64,000 nucleotides of DNA from CBDFGK01 sp965247075 (GCA_965247075.1 CBDFGK010000002.1:496001-560000); one strand, 5' to 3'. Positions 36,101 through 45,310 are shown, counted from the first letter of the stretch. Program-made: numbers and translations. The notes: generated by a model from the letters alone, not told the origin.

Positions 36101-37071
36101 TATCTGTCTCTGGGAGCAAGGTGGAACTGAACTACACCAACCCCGGCCCGGCAGCCGGCGGCAACTATGACCTGGATATGACCAGTGTTCATCCGTATCT
36201 GGGCTGGACAGCAGGGGGTCTGGACTTCTGGGCAACCCTCGGCTACGGCCAGGGCGAACTGGAGATCAGTGCAGACGGGGCGCAGACGGATATCCCCTCA
36301 AGCGATCTGAGCATGCAGACCCTGGGGCTGGGCGCCAACGGTGTGTTGATGACAACCGGCACCACCACTGTGCTGCTCAAAACCGAGGCATTGAGTACCC
36401 AACTGGAAGTGGATGCAAGCGAAGAGATAACCGCAATCACTCAGCAAGCCCACCGAATGCGCATGACCCTGGAAGCGATTCGCGGCCACAGCCTGAATAG
36501 TGGCGCACGATTGGAAACCAGCCTGGAAGCCGGCCTGCGCTATGACGGCGGCGACGGCGAGACCGGTGCCGGCGCGGAGTTGGGTGGCGGCCTGCGCTAT
36601 GCGAACCATAGCGGGGGCCTGGTGATAGAAGGCAAGGCACGGGCGCTGGTCGGCGGCAAGGGTGATACCGAAGAATGGGGACTCAGCGGGCTGATCACAT
36701 ACAACCCCGCCGCGAACGGGCGCGGCCTGTCATTCAGCCTGACACCCGGTTATGGAGTGACCACCAGCGGTGTGGAACGACTCTGGCAGCAAGGGCTGGA
36801 TGATGGCCTGGAGGCTCAGGGCGGTACTGATGGCAACAACTACACCCCGAACCTGGACCTCCGTTTGGATTACGGCATGGATGTCTCTGCGATGCCCGGC
36901 CTCGTAACGCCCTACAGTGAGTTCAGCTTCGGCGCCACCGGTGACACCTACCGCCTGGGCCTGCAGTGGCAGCGCAGCAAGTGGTTTGATCTGAAACTTG
37001 TCGCCGAGCGCGAAGCAGGCCAGATTACCGCTGACCACCGCATCTACATAGAGGGCGAGCTAGTCTTTTAA
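33103..37071 (+). CDS. Autotransporter adhesin, C-terminal segment with beta-barrel
   Basis: This is a 1322-residue frame, open from 33001 with no stop. It has two FN3 domains (residues 1-150), Ig-like and cadherin-like domains (with FEDAHGATYSITITATETNGD), a PKD domain (NGSGSSDPDGDTLRYAW) and a DUF5011 domain (LEVNQGATYTDPGATASDDRDGDL). A linker (about 865-950) is followed by an autotransporter beta-barrel (about 960-1322) that ends with aromatic Phe in IEGELVF. The barrel inserts in the outer membrane and displays the repeats. The last ORF has no signal peptide of its own, so it depends on the upstream segments to be secreted. Confidence 0.85.
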   Translation: MITWEAQTGAADYLLYQDGTPLVPAVTGTTHTVTGLTAGTTYSFTAESRTSDSVTGSRSSALSVTTIPATPALRLGAVTDTSITLSWDAVTNAASYTLRRIVAGGADEEAMIPSRLLTFTDTNVAPDTEYKYVITATNSAGTSAPSAEFSARTDAAPDITPPTVITFDDPAAGVIGTAQDHDITFSEAVTGLAVGDFSVSNNIVASGDLVVNSVTPASGPGTTYTISITPRATAFTLTLAIDSVMDTATTPNMGPATAASAIGTAAPAPTPTNTAPVVSGNAAPNYAENASGAETYAATDAESNAIAWSVTGTDASFFAIDADGELTFSTSPDFEDAHGATYSITITATETNGDPGDLTGELAVTVTVTNVDEDGAISAITGTAQIGVALTAGTVTDPDGAVNVDSYEWQSAASGGTYTPISGAGTTSTYTPVATDVGRTIRVVATYTDGHGSDKTATSAATRAVLAAVVTPPAVATPPRDNTAPVLTYDRFTHTGGVADGAITRLNAGDTLTVFVNSNEPLAASSLTDAAIFILDDANRPAQALLRVGVTNQYMATYTIEDADHDKGLQCSVSGVMDAAGNRAADFTSPSLPVSIDTEPPVITLSSASPALVAHGGEYTDRSVNGVNTGAGETLATVITGPAAMTVNAVDTTAAGDYTYTYTATDRAGNVSTPVTRTVTVSAANTPPVAHAGGDQAVDTGASVTLNGSGSSDPDGDTLRYAWTQDSGTDVTLSDPTAARPTFDAPDAAGELVFTLTVTDDADPSASHTAMVTVTVTRPRDTVAPVITLLGDSPLEVNQGATYTDPGATASDDRDGDLSAGIIVSGDTVDTDTVGEYTVTYDVSDAAGNAADTVTRIVRVIAARDLTALNEAILPEVARDIADQNVSAIARRIEQARLPSRTGSSASLGGASSLAEIAKSQGSTVADDRFDLKRLLNNSNFVLQLHETGAGAADGTQLTLWGAGDYRDLKGADEVRWSGDLFSLQLGLDAHLNERTILGVSVSGSKVELNYTNPGPAAGGNYDLDMTSVHPYLGWTAGGLDFWATLGYGQGELEISADGAQTDIPSSDLSMQTLGLGANGVLMTTGTTTVLLKTEALSTQLEVDASEEITAITQQAHRMRMTLEAIRGHSLNSGARLETSLEAGLRYDGGDGETGAGAELGGGLRYANHSGGLVIEGKARALVGGKGDTEEWGLSGLITYNPAANGRGLSFSLTPGYGVTTSGVERLWQQGLDDGLEAQGGTDGNNYTPNLDLRLDYGMDVSAMPGLVTPYSEFSFGATGDTYRLGLQWQRSKWFDLKLVAEREAGQITADHRIYIEGELVF
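33621..33823 (+). repeat. 203-bp in-gene repeat, copy 2
   Basis: This is the partner of 31371-31573. The two copies lie in the same reading phase, consistent with domain duplication or gene conversion inside the adhesin gene. Confidence 0.8.
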
Positions 37072-37081
37072 CCCTGTCATC

Positions 37082-37096
37082 CCCGCCGAAGGCGGG
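37082..37096. terminator. GC-rich hairpin after the adhesin gene
   Basis: CCCGCC-GAA-GGCGGG lies 11 bases after the adhesin stop. It lacks a T run directly after it and resembles the widespread CCCGCC/GGCGGG intergenic repeat; it may end transcription weakly. Confidence 0.45.
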
Positions 37097-37230
37097 AACC
37101 CAGAGCGGCGAAGCCGTAATCTTTTTGTCATTCCCCGCCGCTTCTATTCGTCATCCTCGCCTTTTCCCGTTATTGCCCGGCACTTATCTGGATTGTTCAG
37201 TATGTGGTGGCACCACACACAGGTGTCAAC

Positions 37231-38650
37231 CCAGTATATTCCAATAACCAAATGATACTGAACTCTGGGTTTTGATAGTGGCTGTAAGGGCCACCACTAT
37301 GCAGCCTGATAGTTCTGTTCAGCAATGGTTTTAAAGAGTTGTTGTTTAGCTTCCTTCAGCCGTTTAGCCGCTTCATTATCATTGATCTTCATAGCGATTG
37401 CATCCAATGTCTCCAGAGTGATTCCGGGTTTCAGATACTGCTGGGTCTCGTCCAGTGATTTGAGCTTTTCAAAAGGTGTCATCATGGCTTTGTAGGGGTA
37501 GGTTTTCACTTGCTTGCCCTTGGCGTTGGTTGTTATCACCGGAAAGAAGCAAGGCCGGTGATAATTGATGTAGGGGTTCAAGTGCTGGTGATGGAACTGA
37601 TTCACTACCGCAACAAACAAGAAAGGCCCAGTGCTGCCGGCTGTGAGCGTAGCCCAGATGTTTTCTGACGATGGAGCCATTCCTTGATTCCACCAAGGCG
37701 TTATCATTAGACTGTCTGGCACGGGATTGGGTGAGTTCAATCAGTAGCTTTTTGAGCAGTCTAACCACATGCCGGTTGATGTATTCCGAACCATTGTCGG
37801 CATGAAAGCCGAGCATGACGAAGGGAAACTGATCCAGCAGTTGCTCAAGCACGGGGCTCAGGTATCGCTCGGATATCTTCTCAACCGCACCAACAACCTC
37901 AAACCGGGTGACTTCATCCACCGCGTTACTGTGGTACAGCCCTGTAACGCCGTCCAGAGCGCCTTGGTGAACCGTATCTACCCGAAGATAACCGGGCCGG
38001 CCATTGGGTTGCGGTTGGCGTCGTTCGCCAATGGCGGATACCTTGCCGCGGGTCTTGTCAAAGGTACGGCGAGAGCGTTGATAGGCTCTGGCGCGTCTCA
38101 GGTTATAGCGGTGCGCGACCGAGATGCCGGCTAACCGTTGGTACTCGGCAAGCCCAAACAATTGCCATGCTCGCTCACAGAGCTTCTTGGTGGCTGGCCC
38201 GGAGAGCGTACCATGCAACTCAGCCGGCTTCGCTAATCGCCGTTGGTCCGCATCGGTGTACTGGCGGGCAAACCCATTGCCTGCACTGGAGCGAGGTCGT
38301 AGCTTGCCGTGCTCAAGCCAGGCCTTGACCAGACGCTTGACCTGAACCCTCGAATAGCCGCTGACGTGGGTCATAAAGCTCAGCAGCAAGCCCTTATCCG
38401 GCCTGGATAGCTGATGATAGCAAAACCGAATCAGACTGCGACAAATAAACCCATAGCGTGCGGTTTTGGTTGGTAAGGAGAAGGCAACTGCATGGGTGCC
38501 TTCAAGAAAGGCATGCACCTGTGCCAGTGTTTTTATGTGACTGTCATTCATGATGGTATTCATCCTTCCATCATGAACAGAAATCAGGCTATGTCAGTAT
38601 CATTTCGTGTTGGAAACACGACCCCCGTTCAGTATCATTTCATATTGGAA
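37231..38650 (-). mobile_element. Insertion sequence with frameshifted integrase-type transposase
   Basis: The left end (TTCCAATA... AAATGATACTGAAC, to 37263) and right end (reverse complement, 38627-38650) form inverted repeats; another copy of the end motif lies at about 38594-38615. The left boundary is set at 37231 because CCAGTATAT is shared with the relic at 27029. No target duplication is seen. The single transposase gene is listed separately. Confidence 0.75.
37297..38563 (-). pseudogene. DDE integrase-core transposase, one frameshift
   Basis: The start at 38563 gives MNTIMNDSHIKTLAQVHAFL. The catalytic Asp, Asp and Glu are in LRVDTVHQG, GFHADNGSEYIN and NALVESRNG, followed by IVRKHLGYAH. 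Near 37615-37630 the frame must change by one base to continue VNQFHHQHLNPYINYHRPC and the C-terminus ending at 37297. All catalytic residues precede the shift. The shift lies in CCTTTCTTGTTTG; it may be a mutation or, less likely, programmed slippage. The intact length would be about 420 residues. Confidence 0.75.
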
Positions 38651-38661
38651 GAGGCTATGCC
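38646..38661. repeat. 16-bp target duplication, left copy
   Basis: TGGAAGAGGCTATGCC immediately precedes the TGTTAG end of the ISNCY-type element and recurs at 41596-41611 immediately after its other end. Long duplications are a known feature of IS1202-like elements. Confidence 0.85.
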
Positions 38662-38768
38662 TGTTAGCAACAAATAGAAATGTCCGGTTTTAGAACACAT
38701 GAGTTGTCCGCTTTTGGCGATGTCGGGAAACCTTGTTGAGGTGCCCGTTATTGATGGCGCAGCGGACA

Positions 38769-39657
38769 TCAGGCAGCCACCGGTAAGTCAGTCTGGATGA
38801 GCTGGCCGGCCGCGTCATAACAGGCCAGTTTTCGGGGACCGTGCCACAAAGACAGGGCGCCGCCGGTGTGCCGTAACACCTTCACTTTAGCTTTGATGTA
38901 GTGGTAACGGTGGCGGTCTGCCGGTATCTGCAGGGTCCGGCCCTCGAACTCAATGCAGTTGTCCTTGCGTACCCGGCGCTCGTAGTGTTCGCAGAAAATG
39001 TTGTCCAACTGCGCTCCCTCCGGCACCGGCACAAAGGCTGAGCCAACTTCCCGCGGCGGTTGCTCAAACTCTTCGTTGAAGGCGGGCAAATACACCTGCT
39101 GGAGATACTCATTGGCGGCAGCCATATCGGTGATGCCAGCGGCGGCCAGTTCTTTGACCAGGCGCTCCTGGTGGGTGCTAAAGGCCCGCTCGGAGCGCCC
39201 TCGGGCTTGCGGCGAGTAGGCCGCGATCATCTCCACGCCCAGTTGCTGCAAGGCGCGCCGGAACTGCGTCGAGTTGCCCTTGTCCACCTTGCCGCCGGCC
39301 GTCGGCGTGTGCCAGTAATGGCTGCCCCGGTCGGTATACAGCGAGCAAAACAAGCCCTCGGCCTCAACCACCTCACGTACCCCCTGGAAACTGCTCCGGG
39401 TGCCTTCCTGGTCACAGAAGAACATGGAGTAATGCCGGCTGGTGGCATCATCCATGGTGACTATCAAATCCCAGGTCTGTCCCGGCACCCAGGCATGGGT
39501 GCTACCATCCTGGTGCAGCAATACGCCCGGCACCGGTGCTCGTTCACGCCGCTTGCGATGTTGCCCGCGGCCCGCGGCCTTCGTCACCGCTCCGGCAGCC
39601 TGCAAGGACTTGCGCACCCAGTTGTAGCTACGCCCACCGCCGCCGCGCCGATACTAG
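38769..39657 (-). pseudogene. ISNCY-type transposase, C-terminal part
   Basis: This is the catalytic part of an IS1202-like transposase. The frame is open to the IS1182 junction at 39657 and reads GRSYNWVRKSLQAAGAV, then HAWVPGQTWDLIVTMDDATSRHY with the first catalytic Asp, YTDRGSHYW with the second and RGRSERAF with the Glu. A methionine at 39617 could start an N-truncated protein. It lacks the DNA-binding domain, which lies on the other side of the inserted element. Confidence 0.85.
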
Positions 39658-41223
39658 GAGTCTGTCGGATTTAGCGACAGCATTAATGATAGAATAAGCC
39701 CATCGTACCAAGAAGAGATCGAGGCTACCATGTCAGCCAAATTCCAGCCGATCAATCGAGATACTCCGTACCTGCTACCGCCCTCCTTGCAGGACTGGTT
39801 GCCGGAGAAACACCTGGCACGCTTTGTAGTGGATATTGTGGATCAACTCGACTTGAGTGAACTGGTAACTCGCTATGGTGGCGGTGGGAAACAGCCCTAT
39901 CACCCCGCTGTGTTAGTAGCGCTGTTGTTCTACGGTTACGCGACCGGGATATTCTCCAGTCGCAAGCTGGAGCAGGCGACCCACGACTCGGTTGCCTTTC
40001 GTTATATCACCGCAGACGCGCACCCGGACCATGACACGATCGCCACCTTTCGCAAGCGTTTTCTGCCGGAGCTGGAAGGTTTGTTTGTACAGATATTGGT
40101 GGTCGCCAAGGTGATGGGCGTGTTCAAGCTGGGCAAGGTCAGCCTGGACGGAACCAAGATCAAGGCCAACGCCAGCAAGCACAAGGCGATGAGCTGGGGC
40201 TATGCGAACAAACTGGAAGAGCAACTTCGCCGAGAGGTACAGGAACTGCTCAGGCGGGCGGAACAGGCCGATACTGAAGATAAGCCGCCGATCGACATTC
40301 CTGATGAACTGGCGCGCCGGGAAGATCGGCTGGCGGCCATCAAGCAAGCCAAGGAAGAGATTGAGCGACGTGCGCAAGAACGCTTTGAGGCCGAGCAGGC
40401 TGAGTATGAGGCAAAGCTCAAGTGTCGCAAGGACAAGGAAGCCGAGACTGGCAAGCAAGCCAGAGGGCGTGAGCCAAAGCCACCTGAGCCTGGGCCACGG
40501 GATAAGGATCAGGTTAATTTTACCGATGGAGAATCACGCATCATGCCGTCTTCGGAGGGATTTGTGCAGGGCTACAACGCACAGGCTGCCGTTGATATCG
40601 AATCATACCTGATTGTGGAAAATCACATCACACAGCAGCCGAATGACAAGCAGGAGATTGAGCCGACCCTGAACGGATTGGCGGATGCGGAAGCGCAGTT
40701 GGGCAAGGCGGAGGCCTTATTGGCGGATGCGGGTTACTTCAGCGCTGATAACGTAGGTCGCTGTGAAGACGCGGAGATCATACCCTATATCTCGGATCAT
40801 CGGGAGCGACACAACCTTCCCTGGGATGAACGATTCAGGACACCTCCCCCATGCCCACCGGATGCCGATGCCGTGACAGCGATGGCATATCGATTGCGAA
40901 CCGCTGAGGGTAAGGCAATCTATGCCAAACGAAAATCCACGGTGGAAACGGTATTTGGAATAGTTAAAGAGGTGATGGGGTTTCGGCGGTTTCACCTTCG
41001 CGGGCGGGATGCGGCGCAAGGTGAATGGAATTTGGTGTGCATGGCGTGGAATCTGAAGCGCATGTACGCCCTGGGAGGCTGAGAGCATGAACAAGGGAAG
41101 CCTTATCCCGAGCAATGGTGCCCAATTTTGCACCTTGGGAGGCAGTTCAAACAAAAAATTGGAATGGGTACTTGAGTGGACGCAGTGTACTCCTGCTTCG
41201 CTCGGGTCAACCCCGACAGACTC
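39658..41223 (+). mobile_element. IS1182-family insertion sequence
   Basis: The 1566-bp element is bounded by GAGTCTGTCGG and its reverse complement CCGACAGACTC, and flanked on both sides by CTAG (39654-39657 and 41224-41227), a palindromic target. It carries one intact transposase gene. It is the youngest element here by nesting order. Confidence 0.88.
39730..41082 (+). CDS. IS1182-family transposase
   Basis: This 450-residue intact DDE transposase starts MSAKFQPINRDTPYLLPPSL. The N-terminal domain (YHPAVLVALLFYGYATGIFSS) is followed by the first catalytic Asp in VSLDGTKIKANASKH, a long charged coiled-coil insertion (about residues 155-250), the second Asp in LLADAGYFSADNV and the Glu in KRKSTVETVFGIVKEVMGFRRF. 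All three catalytic residues are visible, so the element may be active. Its insertion broke the ISNCY-type transposase. Confidence 0.93.
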   Translation: MSAKFQPINRDTPYLLPPSLQDWLPEKHLARFVVDIVDQLDLSELVTRYGGGGKQPYHPAVLVALLFYGYATGIFSSRKLEQATHDSVAFRYITADAHPDHDTIATFRKRFLPELEGLFVQILVVAKVMGVFKLGKVSLDGTKIKANASKHKAMSWGYANKLEEQLRREVQELLRRAEQADTEDKPPIDIPDELARREDRLAAIKQAKEEIERRAQERFEAEQAEYEAKLKCRKDKEAETGKQARGREPKPPEPGPRDKDQVNFTDGESRIMPSSEGFVQGYNAQAAVDIESYLIVENHITQQPNDKQEIEPTLNGLADAEAQLGKAEALLADAGYFSADNVGRCEDAEIIPYISDHRERHNLPWDERFRTPPPCPPDADAVTAMAYRLRTAEGKAIYAKRKSTVETVFGIVKEVMGFRRFHLRGRDAAQGEWNLVCMAWNLKRMYALGG

Positions 41224-41517
41224 CTAGGCGTAGTAGTGCTTGACACTCCAGCCATCATGCCGGCTCCGGTACCGATCCACCATGCGCATAACCTCATCGA
41301 CCGGGGCCCGCCGGTGCGATACCTGAGACAGCCGCTTGTCGATCAACCCATCCAGGCCTTCTTCCTCGTAACGATCAATGTAACGACGAAAGGTGCGCTC
41401 ACACACACCCAGCAACTGCGCCGCTTCCTCTTGGCTCAAACGACCCTCCGTCCAGCTCCCGTATGCCTCTTCAAATCTCATCCGTCGTATCTCCTGTAAC
41501 ACTTCTGTCCGCCTCAT
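41224..41517 (-). pseudogene. ISNCY-type transposase, N-terminal part
   Basis: About 97 residues, MRRTEVLQEIRRMRFEEAYG..., form the helix-turn-helix DNA-binding domain (RLSQEEAAQLLGVCERTFRRYIDRY). The reading frame ends at a TAG contributed by the CTAG target at the IS1182 junction. The catalytic remainder is at 38769-39657. Confidence 0.85.
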
Positions 41518-41595
41518 AAACCACTCTCCTCAAGAGTTGGCATAAACCGGACAGATTATGTGTTTTAACAGCGGACAGTCTATGTGTTCCTAACA

Positions 41596-41611
41596 TGGAA
41601 GAGGCTATGCC
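41596..41611. repeat. 16-bp target duplication, right copy
   Basis: This is identical to 38646-38661. It marks the right limit of the mobile island and is followed directly by the tRNA-Leu upstream region. Confidence 0.85.
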
Positions 41612-41772
41612 TTGCCTGAGCGGTAGCTTTGTGGCAGAATCCCCGCCCTTATGGTACCCCCGCTAAAGCTGTAGTCGTTACTTTTAATTTTCATTTATCA
41701 GATAGTTAGGGAGTTTTATTCAAGCGGTTTACAGCGCTGGAACACTGGCACAGACGGCCGTGCCGAGATACA

Positions 41773-41858
<86 letters not shown>

Positions 41859-41881
41859 GTTATATGTTCTGAGGATTATTC

Positions 41882-43210
41882 ATGCAGGTTTATATCGAGA
41901 CGACTTCGGGTCTGGAGCGTCGTTTGACGGTCGGTGTTCCCGCTGAGCGCGTAGAAAATGAAGTAAACATTCGCCTGAAAAAGGCCGCCAAAAATGCGCG
42001 ACTGGACGGTTTTCGACCCGGTAAGGTGCCAATGCGGGTGGTCAAGCAGCGCTTTGGTGCCGGTGTGCGCCGGGAAGTATTGGGCGAGGTGATGAGCCAG
42101 TCGTTTTACGAGGCTGTGACCCAGGAAAACCTCAGGCCAGCCGGACAGCCCAGCATTGAGCCGAGAAGCCTGGAGGAGGGCAAGGATCTCGAGTTCGTTG
42201 CGACCTTCGAGGTTTATCCGGAGATCGAACTGGCGGACATGAGTGGCATCGAAATAGCCAAACCCACCGCAGATGTCAGCGACGAAGACGTAGATACCAT
42301 GATCGAGGTCTTCCGCAAGCAGCAGGGCAGTTGGGAAACAGCCGAGCGCGCCGCTGCTGAGGGTGACAATGTCAATATCGATTATGCAGGTACCAGAGAC
42401 GGTGCAGCATTTGACGGCGGCAGCGCCGAGGGCAGTGACCTGGAACTGGGCTCCGGCCGTATGATTCCAGGCTTTGAGGACGGTATTGTGGGCATGAGCG
42501 CCGGCGCAGAGCAAACTCTGCAACTGAGCTTCCCTGAGGATTATCACAAGGAAGATCTCCAGGGCGCCGCCGTCGAGTTCAAGATCACCTTGCACTCGGT
42601 TAGCGAGCTGGTGCCGGCCCCCATGGACGAGGCACTGTTCAAGGAGTACGGCGTTGAAGAAGGTGGTGAATTACAGTTTCGCCGGGAAATTGCCGATAAC
42701 ATGAAACGGGAACTGGCCAATGCGGTCAAAAACAAGGTCAAACAACAGGTGATGGACGCAGTTATAGAAGCGCACCAGTTACAGGAAGTACCCAAGGCCT
42801 TGATTGACCGGGAAATAGGCGATATGCGCAAGCAGATGTTCCAGCAATTTGGCGGCACCGTGAACCGGGACCTCGACCCGGAGAGCCTGTTGCCCGCCGA
42901 GATGTTTCAGGATCAGGCGGAGCGACGCGTTAGGCTGGGCCTGCTTCTCAGTGAGCTGGTAGCAAAAGCAGAATTGAAAGCCGATGGTGATAAAGTGCGC
43001 GCGGCTATCGAAGAAATAGCGTCCACTTACCAGGAGCCTGAGCAGGTGGTGCAGTGGTACTACTCCGACCAGGAACAACTGTCCGCAGTGGAGTCAATGG
43101 TGGTGGAAGACCAGATTGTCGAAAATCTGCTGGACAATGCCAGGGTAACAGAAGAGGCTTGTTCCTATCAGGAAGCCCTAACGCAGGCACAGGAGAGTCG
43201 ACAGGTATGA
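41882..43210 (+). CDS. tig: Trigger factor, ribosome-associated chaperone
   Basis: This 442-residue chaperone and peptidyl-prolyl isomerase binds ribosomal protein L23 at the exit tunnel. The ribosome-binding signature GFRPGKVPMRVVKQRFG is near residue 43, the FKBP domain at about 150-240 (GDNVNIDYAGTRDG, ELGSGRMIPGFEDGIVGM) and the helical C-terminal arms follow. Its TGA overlaps the clpP ATG (ATGA). It is the first gene of the tig-clpP-clpX-lon-hupB-ppiD block. Confidence 0.97.
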   Translation: MQVYIETTSGLERRLTVGVPAERVENEVNIRLKKAAKNARLDGFRPGKVPMRVVKQRFGAGVRREVLGEVMSQSFYEAVTQENLRPAGQPSIEPRSLEEGKDLEFVATFEVYPEIELADMSGIEIAKPTADVSDEDVDTMIEVFRKQQGSWETAERAAAEGDNVNIDYAGTRDGAAFDGGSAEGSDLELGSGRMIPGFEDGIVGMSAGAEQTLQLSFPEDYHKEDLQGAAVEFKITLHSVSELVPAPMDEALFKEYGVEEGGELQFRREIADNMKRELANAVKNKVKQQVMDAVIEAHQLQEVPKALIDREIGDMRKQMFQQFGGTVNRDLDPESLLPAEMFQDQAERRVRLGLLLSELVAKAELKADGDKVRAAIEEIASTYQEPEQVVQWYYSDQEQLSAVESMVVEDQIVENLLDNARVTEEACSYQEALTQAQESRQV

Positions 43211-43839
43211 CCCAGCAATTTGGTGGACAGAACAGTAACATGATAAGCAATCTTGGCCTGGTGCCTATTGTTGTGGAGCAAACCGCCCGCGGTGAGCGCT
43301 CCTATGATATCTACTCACGCTTGTTAAAGGAGCGGGTGATATTTTCGGTTGGTACGATTGAAGACCACATGGCCAACCTGATTGTGGCCCAGTTGCTGTT
43401 TCTGGAGTCCGAAAACCCCGACAAGGATATCCATCTTTACATCAATAGCCCCGGCGGTTCAGTGACTGCCGGTATGGCGATTTACGACACCATGCAGTTC
43501 ATCAAGCCCGATGTCAGCACTATGTGTATCGGCCAGGCTGCCAGCATGGGAGCTTTCCTGCTGACCGGCGGAGCCAAGGGCAAGCGCTACTGCCTGCCCA
43601 ATGCCCGCACCATGATTCACCAGCCCTCCGGCGGCGCCCAGGGTCAGGCCACAGATATAGATATCCAGGCCACGGAAATCCTCATTATCCGGGAGCGGCT
43701 CAATAAGTTGATGGCGGAACACACCGGCCAGGAACTGGCAACGATTCAGGCGGATACCGAGCGCGACAATTTCATGGACGCCCGGCAGAGCCAGGAATAT
43801 GGTTTGGTGGATGAGGTATTGGGTTCGCGAGCCAGCTGA
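43207..43839 (+). CDS. clpP: ATP-dependent Clp protease proteolytic subunit
   Basis: This 210-residue serine protease forms a double heptameric ring and degrades proteins fed by ClpX. Catalytic Ser lies in GQAASMGAFLL, His in ARTMIHQPSGG and Asp in TERDNFMDARQ. The start at 43207 (MTQQFGGQNSNMI) overlaps the tig stop; the frame extends further upstream inside tig but is not ClpP-like. clpX follows after 154 bases. Confidence 0.97.
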   Translation: MTQQFGGQNSNMISNLGLVPIVVEQTARGERSYDIYSRLLKERVIFSVGTIEDHMANLIVAQLLFLESENPDKDIHLYINSPGGSVTAGMAIYDTMQFIKPDVSTMCIGQAASMGAFLLTGGAKGKRYCLPNARTMIHQPSGGAQGQATDIDIQATEILIIRERLNKLMAEHTGQELATIQADTERDNFMDARQSQEYGLVDEVLGSRAS

Positions 43840-43993
43840 TGCGGCCGAACCGGTGGGCTGATTAGCTTGCCATCAAGTAAAGCATTGTATCAGGCTTTGG
43901 TGCGTAGTACAGGACTTGCAAAGTTCGACAAAAATCAGCATCTTATGGTACATAACTCACGCAGTTGAATTAGCAGGAAACAGGTAGTATCAA

Positions 43994-45283
43994 ATGGCCA
44001 ACGAAACAACGAACTCGGGAGATGACAGCGGCAAGCTGCTGTATTGCTCGTTCTGTGGAAAGAGCCAGCACGAGGTTCGTAAACTGATTGCCGGCCCGTC
44101 CGTTTTCATTTGCGATGAATGTGTAGATTTGTGTAACGACATCATCCGTGAAGAGGTTCAGGAATCAGATGATGAGAGCAGTCGCGACCGGTTGCCCGCG
44201 CCGCACGAAATCAGGGGCATTCTCGATGAATACGTCATTGGTCAAGGTCGTGCCAAGAAAGTTCTCGCGGTTGCCGTTTACAATCACTACAAGCGTTTGC
44301 GCCACGAAGATGGCCACAAGAGGGAAGTAGAGCTTGGCAAGAGCAATATACTGCTGGTGGGTCCCACCGGTAGTGGCAAGACCTTGCTGGCCGAGACCCT
44401 GGCCAGGTTACTGGATGTGCCGTTCACCATTGCCGATGCCACCACGCTGACCGAGGCGGGTTACGTGGGTGAGGATGTCGAGAATATCATCCAGAAACTG
44501 CTGCAAAAATGCGATTACATCGTCGAAAAAGCGCAAGTTGGTATAGTCTATATCGACGAGATCGACAAGATTTCTCGCAAATCAGATAACCCGTCTATCA
44601 CCCGCGATGTGTCCGGCGAAGGCGTGCAGCAAGCACTGCTGAAACTGATAGAGGGCACCATTGCGTCGGTTCCGCCACAGGGCGGTCGCAAGCATCCCCA
44701 GCAGGAGTTCCTGCAGGTAGATACCTCCAATATCCTGTTTATATGCGGCGGTGCTTTTGCCGGCCTGGAAAAGGTTATTCGCGATCGCTCTGAAACAGGC
44801 GGCATTGGCTTTGGCGCTGAAGTGAAGAGCAAGGACGACGCCAGGAACATCGGCGAGATTCTCAACGAGCTGGAGCCGGAAGACCTGGTTCGCTATGGCT
44901 TGATTCCCGAGTTTGTGGGGCGTCTGCCGGTAATCGCCACCCTTGAGGAGCTGGATGTCCAAGCCCTGGTGCAGATTCTCACAGAGCCCAAAAACTCTCT
45001 CACCAAGCAGTACTCCAGGTTACTGGAGATGGAGGGCGTCGAAATAGATTTCCGTAAAGACGGGCTGGTCGCAATTGCCGAGCGCGCTATGAAGCGTAAA
45101 ACCGGCGCCAGGGGCCTGCGTTCCATCCTCGAATCTGTGCTGCTGGACAGCATGTACAACATTCCCTCAAGGAATGATGTTACCAAGGTGGTGATCGATG
45201 AATCGGTAATTCGCGGAGATTCTGAGCCCCTGTTGGTATACCAGCGCAGCGAACCGGCCAAGGTTGCAGCGCCGGAGGAATAG
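43994..45283 (+). CDS. clpX: Clp protease ATP-binding subunit ClpX
   Basis: This is a 429-residue AAA+ unfoldase. The N-terminal zinc-binding domain has CSFCGK and CDECVDLC (residues about 17-45). Walker A is GPTGSGKT near 120, Walker B VYIDEIDKI near 183, with the pore loop GYVGEDV near 155. The RYGLIPEFVGRLPV region contains the IGF-equivalent loop and sensor segments. Standard length. The 154-base gap before it may hold its own promoter, but none is clear. Confidence 0.97.
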   Translation: MANETTNSGDDSGKLLYCSFCGKSQHEVRKLIAGPSVFICDECVDLCNDIIREEVQESDDESSRDRLPAPHEIRGILDEYVIGQGRAKKVLAVAVYNHYKRLRHEDGHKREVELGKSNILLVGPTGSGKTLLAETLARLLDVPFTIADATTLTEAGYVGEDVENIIQKLLQKCDYIVEKAQVGIVYIDEIDKISRKSDNPSITRDVSGEGVQQALLKLIEGTIASVPPQGGRKHPQQEFLQVDTSNILFICGGAFAGLEKVIRDRSETGGIGFGAEVKSKDDARNIGEILNELEPEDLVRYGLIPEFVGRLPVIATLEELDVQALVQILTEPKNSLTKQYSRLLEMEGVEIDFRKDGLVAIAERAMKRKTGARGLRSILESVLLDSMYNIPSRNDVTKVVIDESVIRGDSEPLLVYQRSEPAKVAAPEE

Positions 45284-45310
45284 CGCCGGCGGCATGACCA
45301 GTAATATTGC

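Larger units (their letters stand above)
38662..41595 (-). mobile_element. IS1202/ISNCY-type element interrupted by an IS1182-type element
   Basis: The left end reads TGTTAGCAACAAATAG and the right end, on the other strand, TGTTAGGAACACATAG. Internal repeats of a TGTCCG motif follow on both sides. The element is flanked by the 16-bp duplication. The transposase gene is split by the element at 39658-41223. Without that insertion the length would be about 1.37 kb. Confidence 0.85.

Noticed and set aside
30148..37071. CRISPR-like or tandem DNA repeat array in the adhesin region
   Set aside because: The repeats are diverged protein domains of unequal length, not short repeats with regular spacers; no CRISPR array was seen anywhere in the window.
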